64,000 bases of DNA from Anniella stebbinsi (GCA_029215795.1 JARDYH010000005.1:162527814-162591813), one strand, 5' to 3'. Counted from the stretch's first letter, positions 33,541 through 45,691 are shown. Numbers and translations: made by a program. Notes: a model not told the origin generated them from the letters alone.

Positions 33541-34157
33541 GTAGCAGCAGCAGTAGAGTTTCACAACGGAATTCCAGCTTCCAGCCTCTCACTCCTCCTG
33601 AGAGCCCTCGAGTAAAAATCGTTCACAAATGTTGAGTTTCTTCAAAGAATTTTACTGAACGACATCCACAATTATCATCTTCAACATCAACCATCAACCA
33701 TCAGACTAAAACAAATGTACAAATATAAACACTGTACACACAGCATTGCACTAACATTACATCAGTCAAAACCAATTATACAATTAAGGGACAATTAGGT
33801 CATCTTCTTTCCCTTATCTGTGACCTTCTCAGCTCTCTATAATTTGCAGCACCTGCAGATTTATGACTCCATTGTCAATTCCTTCAAGGTTCTTCAGCAG
33901 ATTAACTTTTCCAGTCCTGACATTTTTTAAGTTTTCCGGTTGGTTTGATTGAAGGGTTAGGTTAGCATAAGTGGTGGTACTGTGACTGAGTGAGTGTGTT
34001 TTGTCCTCTTCCCTGTTTAACTTTCTTAAAAACAACAAAAACTATATATTAAAAAATTATATTTCTCTCCCTCTCTCTCTCTGGGTGTGTGTGTTGCTTG
34101 ATTGACTGTGAGTGTGCTGGTGTGTCCTGTAGCCTGCAACACAGGATAACACTACAC
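33541..34157. other. Possible copia LTR and a fragment resembling the hAT 5' region
   Basis: 33,541-33,850 may be LTR sequence upstream of the primer-binding site, but I could not confirm borders. At about 33,960-34,145 the order TGAGTGAGTGTGTTTTG, an A-rich run, TTTCTCTCCCTCTCTC, GTGTGTG and CTGTAGCCTGCAAC parallels 24,900-25,085 in the 5' region of the transposase-bearing hAT element. A related fragment may therefore have landed here. Confidence 0.35.
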
Positions 34158-35565
34158 AATGGCTGAATTCAGACAACACAATAAGCAACAGAGGTGTAAT
34201 TAGCATATTGACCAGGAGTTAAGCAGGCGTCGCTCCCCACACAACACGTTGCAGCCGGCGTTGCATGGCACCGACGAACGCACAGGTGGATAACAACGAA
34301 TGCGGCCGTGACTGACAGCCTGTCCACCATGTTGCCCACACACCAACCACTGCAACTCCTCCCAGAGGTATCCCAGCACACACCGCAGCCAAAAGTTCAT
34401 GGGCGCCGCCATTGAAGCTGTAGGAGGACACGCCTCTCAAACCCCATTGGACACTCACAGGAACTAGGCGGGACAGACCAGCCCTGGGTGGAGAAGCAGA
34501 CAGGAGGAGCGGCCACACTGAAGGAGCAGCTGACCCAAGTCTCCGGTACAGCATCCCAACTATGGCATCCATGCCCCACCACACCCGATGCTCTGATGGG
34601 ACCAGGCATGGGACGGCCAGTGAGCCATCAGACGGACACAAATCATGCCTCCCCGATCCATCCACCACAGCGCCCCACAGCTCCATCCAGAGCTGAGGAA
34701 GGTCAAGCATGGCCAATGCACGGGCATGCTACAGCTGAAATGCACCCCTGGGCACCAGAACTGGATGCCAGGCAGCCCTGCACCGGGAGCAGCCCCTGCC
34801 CACCCTACATGGGAGGTGTGGCAGCTGCGAGGGCAACCAACGTCCCCAAGGCATAGGGCCACAGCGAAGCACAGGCAGAGGAATCGGAAAGGCCAGTCGC
34901 CCCCAGGCCGAGAGAAGGCAACAGGGAAGGGACAGTGGTGAGGGGACAGCAGAGCAGGGCACCTCAAAGCAGCAAGTAGCAGAAAGGGACGATGGGAAGG
35001 CAGATAGGGGTGCACTGCCAGGAAGCAACGGCAGTCCACAGAAGGAACTCCACAGTCAGAGATTACACAGGGTGGTAATGCAACCAGATCCAGTCACCAA
35101 TACTCTCAGAACCCTGTGCTGCTTCCTCACGGGCACGGTGCTCCCCAATGGGAATCATGGGCCCAAGCAACGGCGCAATGTCACGCCCATCCACAGCAAT
35201 GGCATCATCGTCCTCGTCCAGCTAGGGTGCTCATCCATTAACACATCTCCACGTGACTCGCAGACGTTGTGCAGGATGCAGCAGCACTCCATAACGTCGA
35301 GGATGATGTCAGCCTGCAAGTCCAGCAAGCTAAAAAGGGAGCACCAACGCTCTTTCAGACGCCCAAAGGCACGTTCCATGGGCAGTTGGGCATGGCAGTG
35401 GTAGTAGTTATATTTATGCTCTACAGCATTTCAGGGGTTGTGGTACAGGTCCATCAGCCACGGCTGGAGGGTGAAGGCCTGGTCGGCCAGGAGCAGCAAA
35501 CCCATGGCATGCCAGCACACAGAAGTGAGCCCTGAGGTCAGGAAGCAGCCCAACGACAGCTTGGC
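34158..35565 (-). mobile_element. PIF/Harbinger-type DNA transposon remnant
   Basis: The left end has TGGCTGAATTCAGACAACAC, like the tips of the small element at 55,682-55,772. The minus strand at about 35,155-35,560 encodes the C-terminal part of a HARBI1-like transposase. Between about 34,210 and 35,150 no frame is conserved enough to name. A right tip was not found; a different repeat starts at about 35,575. Confidence 0.65.
35155..35560 (-). pseudogene. Harbinger transposase C-terminal fragment
   Basis: The frame contains LLLADQAFTLQPWLMDLYHNP (split by a stop right after NP), matching the family's D-x-A(Y/F)-x-L-x-PW-L motif around the second catalytic Asp. It continues with NYYHCHAQLPMERAFGRLKE, where the Glu of the DDE triad is in ERAFGRLK, and ends with CCILHNVCESRGDV. 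The stop TGA is at about 35,431-35,433. The N-terminal half, with the first Asp, is missing. The intact protein would excise and insert the element together with a Myb-like partner, which I do not see here. Confidence 0.8.
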
Positions 35566-35574
35566 CACCAACCA

Positions 35575-35880
35575 AATGTTTCACCAACCTTTCTGAAAGT
35601 TACAGGTGCCATAAAGAAATGTTTGTTTTACATACCTGAAAATTTCAAGAAGATTGGTTAAAGATTGAGGGAAGGAGAGCAGTTTAAGGTAAAAAAGGAA
35701 TACAAACCTGTCTCCCTGCTTTTGTAAAATTACTTCCGGGTTGCGAGTTTTGTGCTCACAATTTGCATAATTTCTAGAGCCTTATTAATTAATCCAGTGG
35801 TGGGGTCTTCTTTCTCCTTGACTGTAGTTGGCGGAAAGCTTTCCGTTTTTTAAAAATTCCCTTCGATTGTCTTTTAAGGA
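35575..35880. repeat. Interspersed repeat, second copy at 63,695-64,000
   Basis: Both copies begin AATGTTTCAYCAACCTTTCTGAAA and run through GAAAATTTCAAGAAGATTGG, GGAGAGCAGTTTAAGGTA and CTTCCGGGTTGC to GTAGTTGRYGGAAAGCTTT. They are highly similar. The class is unknown; there is no coding capacity. Confidence 0.8.
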
Positions 35881-36684
35881 CTATTTTAACCTCTCATTCA
35901 AGTCAATGAGGCGGCCATCTTCCCTCATAACGTGACACATGCTCAGTAGCATCGCTCTCCCCCCTCCCTCCTGCCTTAGAATATGGGGTGGGTGAATGAA
36001 ATGGCCGCTGCCTCTAGCACAGACCTTTTGAGTAAAGAAGAAGAGTTTCTCTTTTCTCTTCTGGAACATGCAATCCTTTGGCTCTGAGAGTATTTTGGGT
36101 TATTTTCATAAGGTCAGATTGCTCTTTTGCTCCCTGGTGAAGCAGGGTGTGGTTCCTCTGGATCCATGGTAACCTGATCTTCAGATCTCTCCTGGGAATA
36201 GCTAGCTATACCTTTCTTTCTATCCCCCCCACCCCATACACACACAGTGCTCCTTCCCACTTTTCTAAGAGTTTAGTCCATACTGCTATAAAGATGAAAG
36301 CATCAAACACTTCATTTAATTAGTTTGGGTCAGTGTTAAGTTTTAAGTACAATGTTGAAACCTTTCAAAGTGCTTCTGGGCCTACAACGTTGGTTTTGAC
36401 CTAGTCACCCTGTTTTTCTAATAAGGTTTAGAAACAGTTGAGCTGTCGTTTATTTTGCATAATGTACACACATGGATTTTCTTTCTAATCCTTGCAGTCT
36501 ACACTGGCTCCCTCCTTGATGTGTTTTTGGATGCAGACAAACCTTTTTTTTGTTCCAGCAGGCCTTTGGCAAATAATCTGGACCTTTGTCTATACCTTTG
36601 ACTTTTAAATTGTTATGTATTTAAAATGTTGAAAATGCTTTAATATTGAAAAGTATTTAATTATATTTTTAACTTTTGTATATT
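35881..36684. other. No gene seen
   Basis: Mostly AT-rich sequence with short frames. Nothing was recognised except ordinary poly-T and poly-A stretches. Confidence 0.4.
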
Positions 36685-36955
36685 TAGGCTGACCATATGA
36701 AAAGGAGGACAGGGCTCATGTAACTTTAACAGTTGTAGAGAAAAGGGAATTTCAGCCAGTGTCATTTGTATGCAATTAGTCCCTGGTGAATTTCCCTCTT
36801 CATCACAACAGTTAAAGTTGCAGGCACTAAACTAGAGTGACCATGTACAAAAGAAGGCAGGGCCCCGCAACTTTAACTGTTGTGATGAAGAGGGAATTTC
36901 ACCAGGAACTAATTGCATACAATTGACACTGGCTGAAATCCTCTTTTCTCCATGG
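36685..36955. mobile_element. TAGGCTGACC foldback hAT MITE, right end altered
   Basis: Begins TAGGCTGACCATATGAAAAG and shows the typical inner halves (AACTTTAACAGTTG…, CATCACAACAGTTAAAGTTG…, and their mirror), but breaks off after CTCTTTTCTCCATGGG without a right tip. Confidence 0.75.
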
Positions 36956-37263
36956 GTGGCAGCTGTGGCAGCAGTGATGAGTTGTGGGATCCCGCAGGCC
37001 CGCTCCTCGGCTTTGGCGTGACCTGCCATGGGTCTGGTGGTGCCTTCACCACCAGCATGCCGTTCGGTGGTGACCGTGGGGCATCCCTCTGTGGCGGCGG
37101 TTGGAGTGGGTTGTGTGTGCGTTGTGTGTTACTCCCCACACTATACAATAAGCAACGCAACTGACGGTTGTTTCCCAAACCCTTCATTGCTGATTGTGTC
37201 GTCCGAAAGCAGCAAACAAACTGTTTTCAAAGGATTGTTGTTAATTTAAATAATTTCATTTTC

Positions 37264-38765
37264 AATCACTTTGTAGCAGTATGAAATGCGGCTCTAAGAC
37301 GCACCTTCTGCAAGGTGGCTCTGGGTCTAGGAGAGGTGCTGTTTCTCCTGGGGGCAGTTCTGGGTTGGCTGCCTATCCCTCTCACACATTTTATTTCTTT
37401 TTGAAAGACACTGCTCCATTCAATGATTCCAGTCTGGAGGGACTGCTTTGGTGAGCCTTGAGAGTTTCCTGTATTATAATTTTTCATCATTACGTCCCTA
37501 GGCCTGCTCCTCATGGAGTCCGTTAGTGAGGGACTGCAGAAGCTTCCCCAATACACTTTTTTTTTTGAGACTCCGGTCCAGGCAATGTGCCTACCTCTAC
37601 CCCGAACGTAATTTTTATTTGGCAATGTGCCTACTTCTACCCCAAACATGATGTTTTATTAGCAATGTGCCTACTTCTACCCTGAACGTGACTATTCCCT
37701 CTGCTCCAGACAATGTACCCACCTCTACCCATAAAGTGATTTATATTAATTTGCCAATGTGCTCAACTCTACCCAGAACATGACTTATATTAATTTGCCA
37801 ATGTGCCTACCCAGAATGTGACTTTTATTTGCCACTGCTCTAGCCAATGTATGCAGCTCTGGCATGAAGAAATGCCCACCTGCCTGAACAGGGATGGTGG
37901 GCAGACTGGATCATTTTTCAAGCACAATGAGGTCAAGGCGGTACACAAGAGTTGTTTTGATGGGTTCCTCCAGGTTTCCTCACTACCTGGGGTATCTCCT
38001 GGCCCAATGAGGCCCTTGCTGCTATGCCTGGCTAAAATAACTATAACACCTGTGCTATTCCTAACCCCCAATGCTTTTAATTTGTAGTTAAACATGCGTG
38101 GCCTAATCAATGAGACAAGGCAGCAGCAGTTCACTATCTTTTGATTAATACATTTTACTTTTATGACGGCATATGGAAGGCATTGCCTATGGTTTATCCA
38201 CAGGTTTTGAAAGTTCATTGTACTCATAAAAAATATACTTATCAGTCAAAGCAGCAGCAGCAGCATGGAGGGCATTACTGGAAACAGTGCATGTTGTTGA
38301 GAGCTTACTTCAGAGTAGTGCCTGCAGCTGTGCATCTGAAATTGGGCACAGATGAGTCTCCTCAAGGCCATCTGTGAGATGCCCATGAGTACTGGATGAC
38401 GTCTCTTGAAAAAGGACCACATTTCAGCCACCTGAAACAGTGTAATTGAAAGCTTACTTCTGAGTAACGCTTGCACCGATTGTTCTAAAATTTGGCACAC
38501 AAGACTAGCAACACTCATTCTGCACTGTGACCAAGGTTCAAACCTGTAACTTTGAAAATTAATAAGTTTTAGGCCTCTCTGACTCAAAAATCAACTTTAG
38601 AATCTCTAGGGCAAAATGGAGAAATGCTATAATATCGGATTTCCGATAATTATCAGAAATATGATACAATATGGTTCATCTATGATATAATCAGAGACGT
38701 TGAATTTTTTGGTCCAAAATTCCGATAACAATACAATACGATATTATCGGGCGTGCACATCCCTA
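37264..38765. mobile_element. hAT-like element with CGATAT-type subterminal DNA (right end seen)
   Basis: The right tip ...GCGTGCACATCCCTA ends at 38,765 and is preceded by self-complementary ATATCGGATTTCCGATAATTAT sequence. The interior has a degenerate array at about 37,570-37,830 (GCCAATGTGCCTACTTCTACCC repeated about six times) and a block at 38,255-38,640 homologous to 44,325-44,690. No left tip was found, so the start is approximate. It is non-coding. Confidence 0.6.
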
Positions 38766-39555
38766 GTGTGAAGATGTTGAGAAAGCTAGCAGAGATGCCC
38801 AGGGCCATTGCATGACTACACATCTCAGGTCACATGGTTTAATTTATTTACTTACTCATTTATTTATTGAGTATTTATGTATGCATGTCTATTCTGACTT
38901 TCTAAAAACATCACAAAACATTGTAGAAAGAAGAACATTTAAATGGCAACAAATTCATAGGACAAAACAGTAAAATACAGCTATGGTCCAGCGCAAGTTG
39001 GAATCAATTACAGTGTTTGCAGTGTAATTATACCCACATAGGAGAAGACAACCCAGAAGGACTTTTGTTTCTGGCAAGTGAAGCCATCATCTCCAAGCAT
39101 CCTGTTTGGTTATATGGGATGAAAGGCCAACTCAGTCTTTCTCCCATAGAAAGCAGCACCCTTTCCAGTGCTCATGAGCTGTCATGTCTCTGGCTTTCTC
39201 TGAACTGTTTTGGTACCTTCAGGTTTGGAGAGTCCAGAGTCCCCCTCCACCCAGAGGCATGGGCCATGCTGCTGAAATCACTAGGTCCCTTAACCCACCC
39301 CAGGGGTAAGGTGCCACACTACTGCTGGAATCACTGTGCCTCTCCTGCCAGAGGGAAGGACCCATGCTGAAATCACGGAAGGACTAGCCTCCATCTTGCT
39401 GCTGAAATCACCAGGCTTCTTGCTTGCCAGAGGAAGGTGCCATCAGTGGATGCCTTGCCTCAGCTAGTCAAGGCTCCCTGTTTTCCTTCCTCTTCACTGA
39501 GACCAGGAGCTGCAACCCATGCTAGTTGCTGTCTGCAGGAAAGGGCTTATGACTA
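38766..39555. other. No gene; weak tandem structure at 39,260-39,440
   Basis: GCTGCTGAAATCAC(T/C)AGG-like words recur about three times at 60-75-bp spacing. No coding sequence or known repeat was recognised. Confidence 0.4.
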
Positions 39556-39712
39556 GGATGAACCTATGGAAAGGAGGACAGGGCTCCTGTACCTTTAACA
39601 GTTGAATAGAAAGGTTAATTTCAGCAGGTGCCATTTGTAAGCATGCAGCACCTGGTGAAATTCCCTCTACATCACAACAGTTAAAGCTGAAGGAGCCCTA
39701 CCTAGCATGACC
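39556..39712. mobile_element. Diverged half-copy of the TAGGCTGACC foldback MITE
   Basis: TAGGATGAACCTATGGAAAG…ACCTTTAACAGTTG…CATCACAACAGTTAAAG… matches the left half of the intact copies at 9,719 and 40,056, with many changes. Confidence 0.65.
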
Positions 39713-40055
39713 AGAACCCTAGCCATAACTCTATTCTTGATAGTTGATAGTGTGAACTTGCACACCTGCGAATAACTGCCACAGGGGAAAATTATGAACA
39801 CATTTGTGCAAATTCCCAGACACCCCCCCCCCAAATAAATCAGGGGTCAGGAAGCAAGTGAAGGCCCCTCCAATGTGTCATTTGGGCATTATTGGTGGGA
39901 GAGTCACTGGGGAGAGAGGGGACTGAGGTTGCCGGGGGGGGGGAGCATGATCACGAAGAGCAGCAGGGATTTGTGTCACTCGTTTTGAACAGCACTGGGT
40001 TGTCACTTCGGTTTGTTACCACCAAATAATCAATTTTCTGTATGGCCGTTACTAC

Positions 40056-40375
40056 TAGGCTGACCATATAAAAAGGAGGACAGGGCTCATGTAACTTTAA
40101 CAGTTGTAGAGAAAAGGGAAATTCAGCCAGTGTCATTTGTATGCCATTAGTTCCTGGTGAAATTCCCTCTTCATCACAACAGTTAAAGTTGCAGGGGCCC
40201 TGCCTTCTTTTGTATATGGTCACTCTAGTATAGTGCTTGCAACTTTAACTGTTGTAATGAAGAAGGAATTTCACCAGGAACTAATTGCTTACAAATGACA
40301 CTGGCAGAAATTCCCTTTTCTCTACAACTGTTAAAGTTACATGAGCCCTGTCCTCCATTTCATATAGTCAGCCTA
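40056..40375. mobile_element. Complete TAGGCTGACC foldback hAT MITE
   Basis: Left tip TAGGCTGACCATATAAAAAG and right tip ...CATATAGTCAGCCTA, with the two ~160-bp halves being imperfect reverse complements. Flanking 8-mers GTTACTAC (left) and GTTTCTAC (right) differ at one base, which fits an aged hAT target duplication. Confidence 0.85.
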
Positions 40376-41079
40376 GTTTCTACACCAAGCTGTTTGCCTG
40401 GGATTGCCCCTGGCTGGTCCCTGTGCACCAATGGTGTGTATATTAGGTACTTCTGGGATTGTCATCCCTCCCTCTACACCCCTATATTGTAGAAAGGGCC
40501 TATGTTTACCCTGCATAGCTCAGGCTCCCATTAAGTCTGGAGGACAGCCCATTTTGGACCTATCCAAGTTGTTTTGAAAATAATTTCAAAGATATATATA
40601 TTTCAGTGAGTTTTGAAATGCAAAATTTTATGCAGAGTCCCCTTTTTAAATTGCACTGCTTAATGCAGAAACAAGGCGGAATGAATTTAAGGGTGAACAC
40701 TGGTCAAATTGACATAGGCCAAACACAGAATGATCCTACCATTCCTAGGGTTGACCTTGCAATTGCCACCATCGGTTCCAGTTCACAGCAGCTATTCCAT
40801 CTGGCTGTAGAAGAGGGAGGGATGGGAATCAGGGCCACTCCTTTGACTCTGCAGAGAGACCAGCTCCACTTGGCTCCTCTTCTTCCTGGACCAATTCCAT
40901 CCCAAGTGGTCATGTTCTTCCATTGATAACATAGTGTTTGTAGGCAGTTTTCAAGGTACATATCTTTACATACTCATTTTTTTTTCAAACGTACACGTCC
41001 TATGGAATGCATTTGGCGGGGTGGATAATGTGTGTAGTCTGACTTCAGGTTGTGCTGGAATGTGGTGAACCGAGTAAAT
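40376..41079. other. No gene; start of a block shared with 8.04-8.2 kb
   Basis: 40,385-40,500 resembles about 8,065-8,180. The frame at 40,606-40,926 has no recognisable domain and is not supported as a gene. Confidence 0.45.
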
Positions 41080-41099
41080 CCAGATGAATAACGTACTAA

Positions 41100-42480
41100 A
41101 ACTAATATCTCATACATCCCTGTGTTTCACATTCAAACAAACTCAACCTCCTTCAGTTGTGGGACATATAACAAGCTCTCCAAAGATGGTGATCTCAACC
41201 TTGAACAGAGCCAAGGAAATGCTCACTGCCCACGCCTGTTGTTATTTTTGGAAGGGAAGCTGCCATTGTGCCAATGAAGTGTTGCCACGAGAGAAAAGGG
41301 CTAATCCCACCATCCTGCTCCTGGCTTTTGTCCACATCAGCAGGTACGTTCTCTCCATGCTGGAGTTCAACATGGTTTCTGCATCAGGGTCTTTCAGAAA
41401 ATTGCCCTGAAAAGCTGTGAATGCAAGAAATCAGCCTGGAGGTATCTGTCACCTTTAATTAGGCTCATCGGAGAGCCAGTCTACAGTCTCTGATAAACCT
41501 GGCTTTGGTACCAGCCACGTGAGGAAAGGCTGAGTAAGACAGCATGTTTCCCCTTTGATATAGAAGGACTTGGCAGGAGCATCTTCTACTAACATCCCAT
41601 TCCCATTCGACTTTGGGTGATCCATCATTAGGAGTTAATGAGGTGACATTACAAAGTGGGAAAAAAATCTTACTTCAAATGGGGAAGTGAGTCTGATATA
41701 ATTTCATGAGTACATCGTGTACAGACAAATTCAGATTGCTTACTCTAGTTGTTGGAATGATTACAAATATGTCTTGAACAAGTAGAACCTGCCCCAAACG
41801 AGGCAAAGTGGAATTCTCCGGTTCAGTGTTCCAGACAGGCAGCCATGCCGTCTTTCCGGAGACTCCATTGCATTTCTCCCCTTTCCTGCCTTTTTTGCCA
41901 CCAACTGTCAATTCGAATTCCATGACCGCCAAGCACACACAATTCTCAATGAGTTGTCTTGGTTTTTCTCCTATCACTTACATTTTTTTCTTCCTTAAGA
42001 TTTCCCCCCTACTTCTGCAAATCTTGGGGTTCAACTGAGCATGCTGATATCTGCCTCTGAGTTCTCAGTAGGTCCATTGAGGCGGAAAGGGGAAGTAACG
42101 AGACGAGGCAACTGTATATGGTATCAAATTTGGGCCGCATTTATTGAAGATCTGCAAAGGGAATCTGGGCGGACCCTAGACCATAGAGTGGTGGCTTTTT
42201 CTCATGCCATGAGCCCATAACTCTTGAGTGTCAGTCTTGGGAATCCCACTTCCCTGTCCTTGTGCTTGTCGGTGGGGACCAAGACTTCTGCTTGGAACCT
42301 GATTCCCACAATGCTCACTTCGTGTGTCAAATATATTATGCTACTGAGGCAACTTAACAAAGGCTGGTGGCTCCAATTTTGTTGGGGCTGAAAATTCACA
42401 CTGGAGGAGCTATTCAACTGCTGAGCCCTTTTAACAAAATAAGGCCAGAACCTTCAACAGCTGCTTTAATATTCTGTCTG
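41100..42480 (-). repeat. Inverted copy of the 57.13-60.36 kb block (LU-cluster upstream region)
   Basis: The reverse complement is collinear with 57,130-57,480 and 59,590-60,360. Shared landmarks include ATTAAAGGTGACAGATACCTCCAG, GAGTAAGCAATCTGAA, CACGATGTACTCATG and TCACCTCATT. The last of these also occurs just upstream of exon 1 at loci 1 and 2 (8,930-9,090; 45,400-45,570), so the block derives from an LU-gene 5' region. No signal-peptide exon or (A/G)ATAAATTCTC motif survives in it. The extra DNA at 58.2-59.6 kb is missing here. Confidence 0.7.
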
Positions 42481-42490
42481 GCTGTGACTG

Positions 42491-43221
42491 ATATCATCAC
42501 CTGTCGCGCTACTCAGGGGCAGGCCCCGAAGCCTTCTCGCAGTTGCAGACAGCAGTGGAGGAGAGCAGACGTCTCAGGAAGGTAAGCAGGGGGGGAAAGG
42601 GGAGAGGGGAGGGGGAAGGGGGAGGGGGGAGGGGGGCCACGGCCTGCTTACCTGCTGGTGCCGTCCACTCCCCTATGCCGCTGGCCGCTACTGCGAGCAG
42701 GCTTCGCGGCCTGGCCATAGGTAGTGTGCCAAGTGATGACATCACCTGGCACGCTACTCAGGGGCAGGCCGCGAAGCCTGCTTACAGTAGTGGCCAGTGG
42801 CACAGGGGAGCAAATGGCCCTGGCAGGTAAGCAGGGGGAGGGGGCTTACCCCCCCGGGCCGTCCGCTTCCATCCGTGGGTGCCAGCGGATGGAAGTGGAC
42901 AGCCCCAGGAGGTAAGGAGCGCGTGGGAGGGGGCTTACATGCTGGGGCCGTCGGCAACGGATGGCCCCAGGAGGTAAGAACTATGAGGGGGGAGCGGGAA
43001 GGAGGGAGTTAGGCCTCCCTCACCCACCCTCCGCCATTTTTCCTCATAGACTTGCATTGGGGGAAAGCTTTCTTTCCCCCAATGCAAGTCTATGGGGAAA
43101 ACAAAAATGGTGCCCGATCCGGTGGGGGGGGGGCTCCAATTTTGTCCGATCTCATCCGGGACAAAATTGGAGGTCCCGATCCGGGTCCCGATCTGATCCA
43201 GGGGGTCCGTGTACACCCCTA
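42491..43221. mobile_element. hAT element, GC-rich hairpin subtype, left-truncated
   Basis: Right tip ...GTGTACACCCCTA ends at 43,221. The interior has the GTGATGACATCAC-centred hairpin (about 42,735) with AGGCTTCGCGGCC and mirror arms, a second hairpin around 42,865-42,895, and the CATAGACTTGCATTGG…CCAATGCAAGTCTATG hairpin at about 43,045-43,095. It starts inside a hairpin unit at about 42,491, so the left tip is missing. Confidence 0.8.
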
Positions 43222-44818
43222 ATTTCCACTGCTCCATCCAATGTTCCCCACTCTGATAAGAACTGCTGCCAACCTGACTGAACCTGCCTGTCTGCATGAG
43301 GATGGCTCCTCCTCCTCCTCCTCCTCCTCCTCCTCCTCATGGACTTCATTAGTGAGGCTGGCAACTCTACAAAGGTCATGAATTGTCTCTCTCATGCAAC
43401 TGACTCCCCCCCAATCCTCTCCCCTCATTATTCCTGTTATGATTTATGGATGTGTCCTCCTCAGCAAGGTGCCTATTCTCCAGATAGAGATGGGTGAGTT
43501 TCTAGATGGCTGGGTACCAGCCACCTCATTGACTTCACCTATTTCAGGTATAGCAGGCAGCATTAGTGAAGGACTGCAAAAGCATCCCTCACACCTTGAC
43601 TTTTATATTTGCTACTGCTCCGTCCAATGTGCCCACATCTGCACAGTTCTTGACTTCTTGTTTTGAGACACTGCTCCAGCCAATGTGCCCACCACTGCCC
43701 AAAAGAAGTGCCTGTATTTGCCTGCAGAAATATTAATAATATCTGCTGCTTTTGGGATCATCCAGGTTTCCGCGCTGTAGGGCTATCTTCCACCCCAATG
43801 AGGCCCTGCCAGGCTACGGCTGGGTCATCTTCAAGAAAGGCTGACTTCGCTGAGCATAGTTCCTCAGACTCAGTTCAGGTGAGTAGGTGTTCCACTCACT
43901 GTGCCATGCAGAGTGATGACTTTGCTGAGCATAGTTCCCCAGCCTCATTTCAGTTGAGTGGACTCCATTAGTGAGGGATTGCCAAAACATCCCTCACACA
44001 TTGCCTTTTTTTGGAGCCAATGCACCTCCAGCCAATGTGCCCAGCTCTGCCCAAAAGAACTGCTTGCCTGCATCAGCCTGCCTGCCGTCTATGCATGGGG
44101 ATCGTCTTCCTCCTCCTAGCCTCCATTAGTGAGGGGATGCAGAAGCGTCTCACACATTGCCTTTTTTAAGCCACTGAGCCTGCCCGGACCGCCTTGGAGG
44201 GCCAATGTGCATGTGCGTTTCTGGCTTTATTAACAACATGGAGGCAAGCTATGTCATGAGTCCACTCCATACAGCCTTTCAGTAAGGTCTGCAACTTTAA
44301 GGACTACCTCTTTAAAAATGAGGATTTCTCAGCAGCATGGAGTTGATTACTAGAAACAGTGCAGGTGTTGAGAGCTTACTTCCGAGTAACGCCTGCAGCT
44401 GTGCATCTGAAATTAGGCACAGCTGAGTCCCCTCAAGGCCATCTGTGAGATGACCATGTGTAATGGATATCTCTTGAAAAAGGACCACATTTCAGCCACC
44501 TGAAAAAGTGGATTTTGAAAGCTTACTTCCACGTAACACTTATACTGATTGTTCTGTAATTTGGGACACATGACTAGCAACACAGTCTGCACTGTGACCA
44601 AGTTTCAAGCCTGTAACTTTGAAGATTTAGGCCTTTCTGTCTCAAAAAGTAACTCTATAGGGCAAAATAGAGATCCGAAATAAATGTCGTATATCCGATA
44701 ATTATCGGATATCCGAGACGAGTCGATATGATAAACCTCCAATATAATCAGGTCTGATTTTTTAAAAAAATAGTGATTTCCAATAACTATACAATATTTT
44801 TGGCTGTTCACATCCCTA
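43222..44818. mobile_element. Second hAT-like element with CGATAT-type right end
   Basis: Right tip ...TTCACATCCCTA ends at 44,818, preceded by CCGATAATTATCGG-type self-complementary DNA. The interior contains repeated ATTAGTGAGGGAYTGC…CCCTCACAC and CCAATGTGCCCA units (43,230-44,200) and a block homologous to 38,255-38,640. A (CTC)n run is at 43,303-43,339. The left tip is not visible; the GC-rich element ending at 43,221 may be nested in it. Confidence 0.6.
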
Positions 44819-44929
44819 GTCAAAAGTTGCACGATCTTTCAAATATTCATAAAAAATACAAGGTTGGCCCGATTGTTATGAATTTTTTCACAAATGCCTA
44901 ATATCCTTCCAACTCCACTGTCAGTGATT

Positions 44930-45012
44930 TACAAGTCTCTTCCTTTTACTCACAAGTAAATTTGGGAAACATTCAAAATTTATTTGTGAGTAAATGGAAG
45001 AGACTTGAAAAG
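44930..45012. repeat. Hairpin sequence with ~30-bp arms
   Basis: AAGTCTCTTCCTTTTACTCA + CAAGTAAAT is followed 15 bases later by its near-perfect reverse complement. The nature is unknown. Confidence 0.65.
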
Positions 45013-45039
45013 TAGGTTCTTCCCAGAAGACCTGAGTGT

Positions 45040-45290
45040 GTGGGCTGATAATAGGCACTCCTGGCTGTCACATCTATCTGGGCTGTCATTTAGAGTGACG
45101 GATCCAGGAGCACCCCCAAGCTGTGAACACGGTCTTTCAGGGGGAGTGTAACCCAATCCAGAACTAGTTGACACACCTCCAAACCCAGGTTGCAGCCTTT
45201 GACAGCAAGCATCTCCATCTTGTCTGGATTCGGCTTCAGTTTGTTTCTCCTCATCCAGCCCATTCCTGCCTCCAAGCATTAATTCAGAGG
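45040..45290 (-). mobile_element. L2-like LINE reverse-transcriptase fragment
   Basis: Minus-strand peptide pieces WMRRNKLKPNPDKMEMLAV and VTLPLKDRVHSLGVLLDPSL match the conserved post-YADD region of L2/CR1-type reverse transcriptases in reptiles. Frameshifts are present, and it is truncated at both sides. Confidence 0.65.
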
Positions 45291-45588
45291 GGACACACTA
45301 TCCTTAGCTGATAAAATTAAAACATATACAGTGATAGGTGAAAAACAGAAAAGGGTATGTGAGGAACGGAGTAACCTGAAAGAAGGCAGGAAGATAGATT
45401 AAGAACACTCCGTCCCACTTGTCCTCATGATTATTTCAGAAACTAAATTAAACATTTTTAACTAATCATTACATGTGACCCAGGAACAATCATTTAATAT
45501 ATCCAAATCTCCTCTTCCTTTTCCAGGAAGAGGGAGGTTATTTTCCCTGGTCTCCGCCTCATTGAATATTTATCGTGATTTGAACAGA

Positions 45589-45599
45589 AATAAATTCTC
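45589..45599 (+). promoter_or_regulatory. Core-promoter-like motif of LU locus 2
   Basis: AATAAATTCTC, 93 bp before the first ATG at 45,692. It is conserved at loci 1 and 3 with nearly the same spacing. Confidence 0.5.
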
Positions 45600-45691
45600 A
45601 CCACTTCAATGTGTTGGAGAAGAGTCTGATTCAGGAGGTCATTCTGCATGACCCACTCATCATTTTGCCAATTACCCTGACGACATTGACC

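Noticed and set aside
34219..35039. Long minus-strand frames left of the Harbinger transposase fragment
   Set aside because: None shows the DDE residues or a Myb-like motif, and several frames overlap on both strands.
41084..41410. Cysteine-containing frame as a possible LU exon
   Set aside because: It has no CCxxDxCN signature or fitting splice phase, and its inverted partner near 60.3 kb does not keep the frame.
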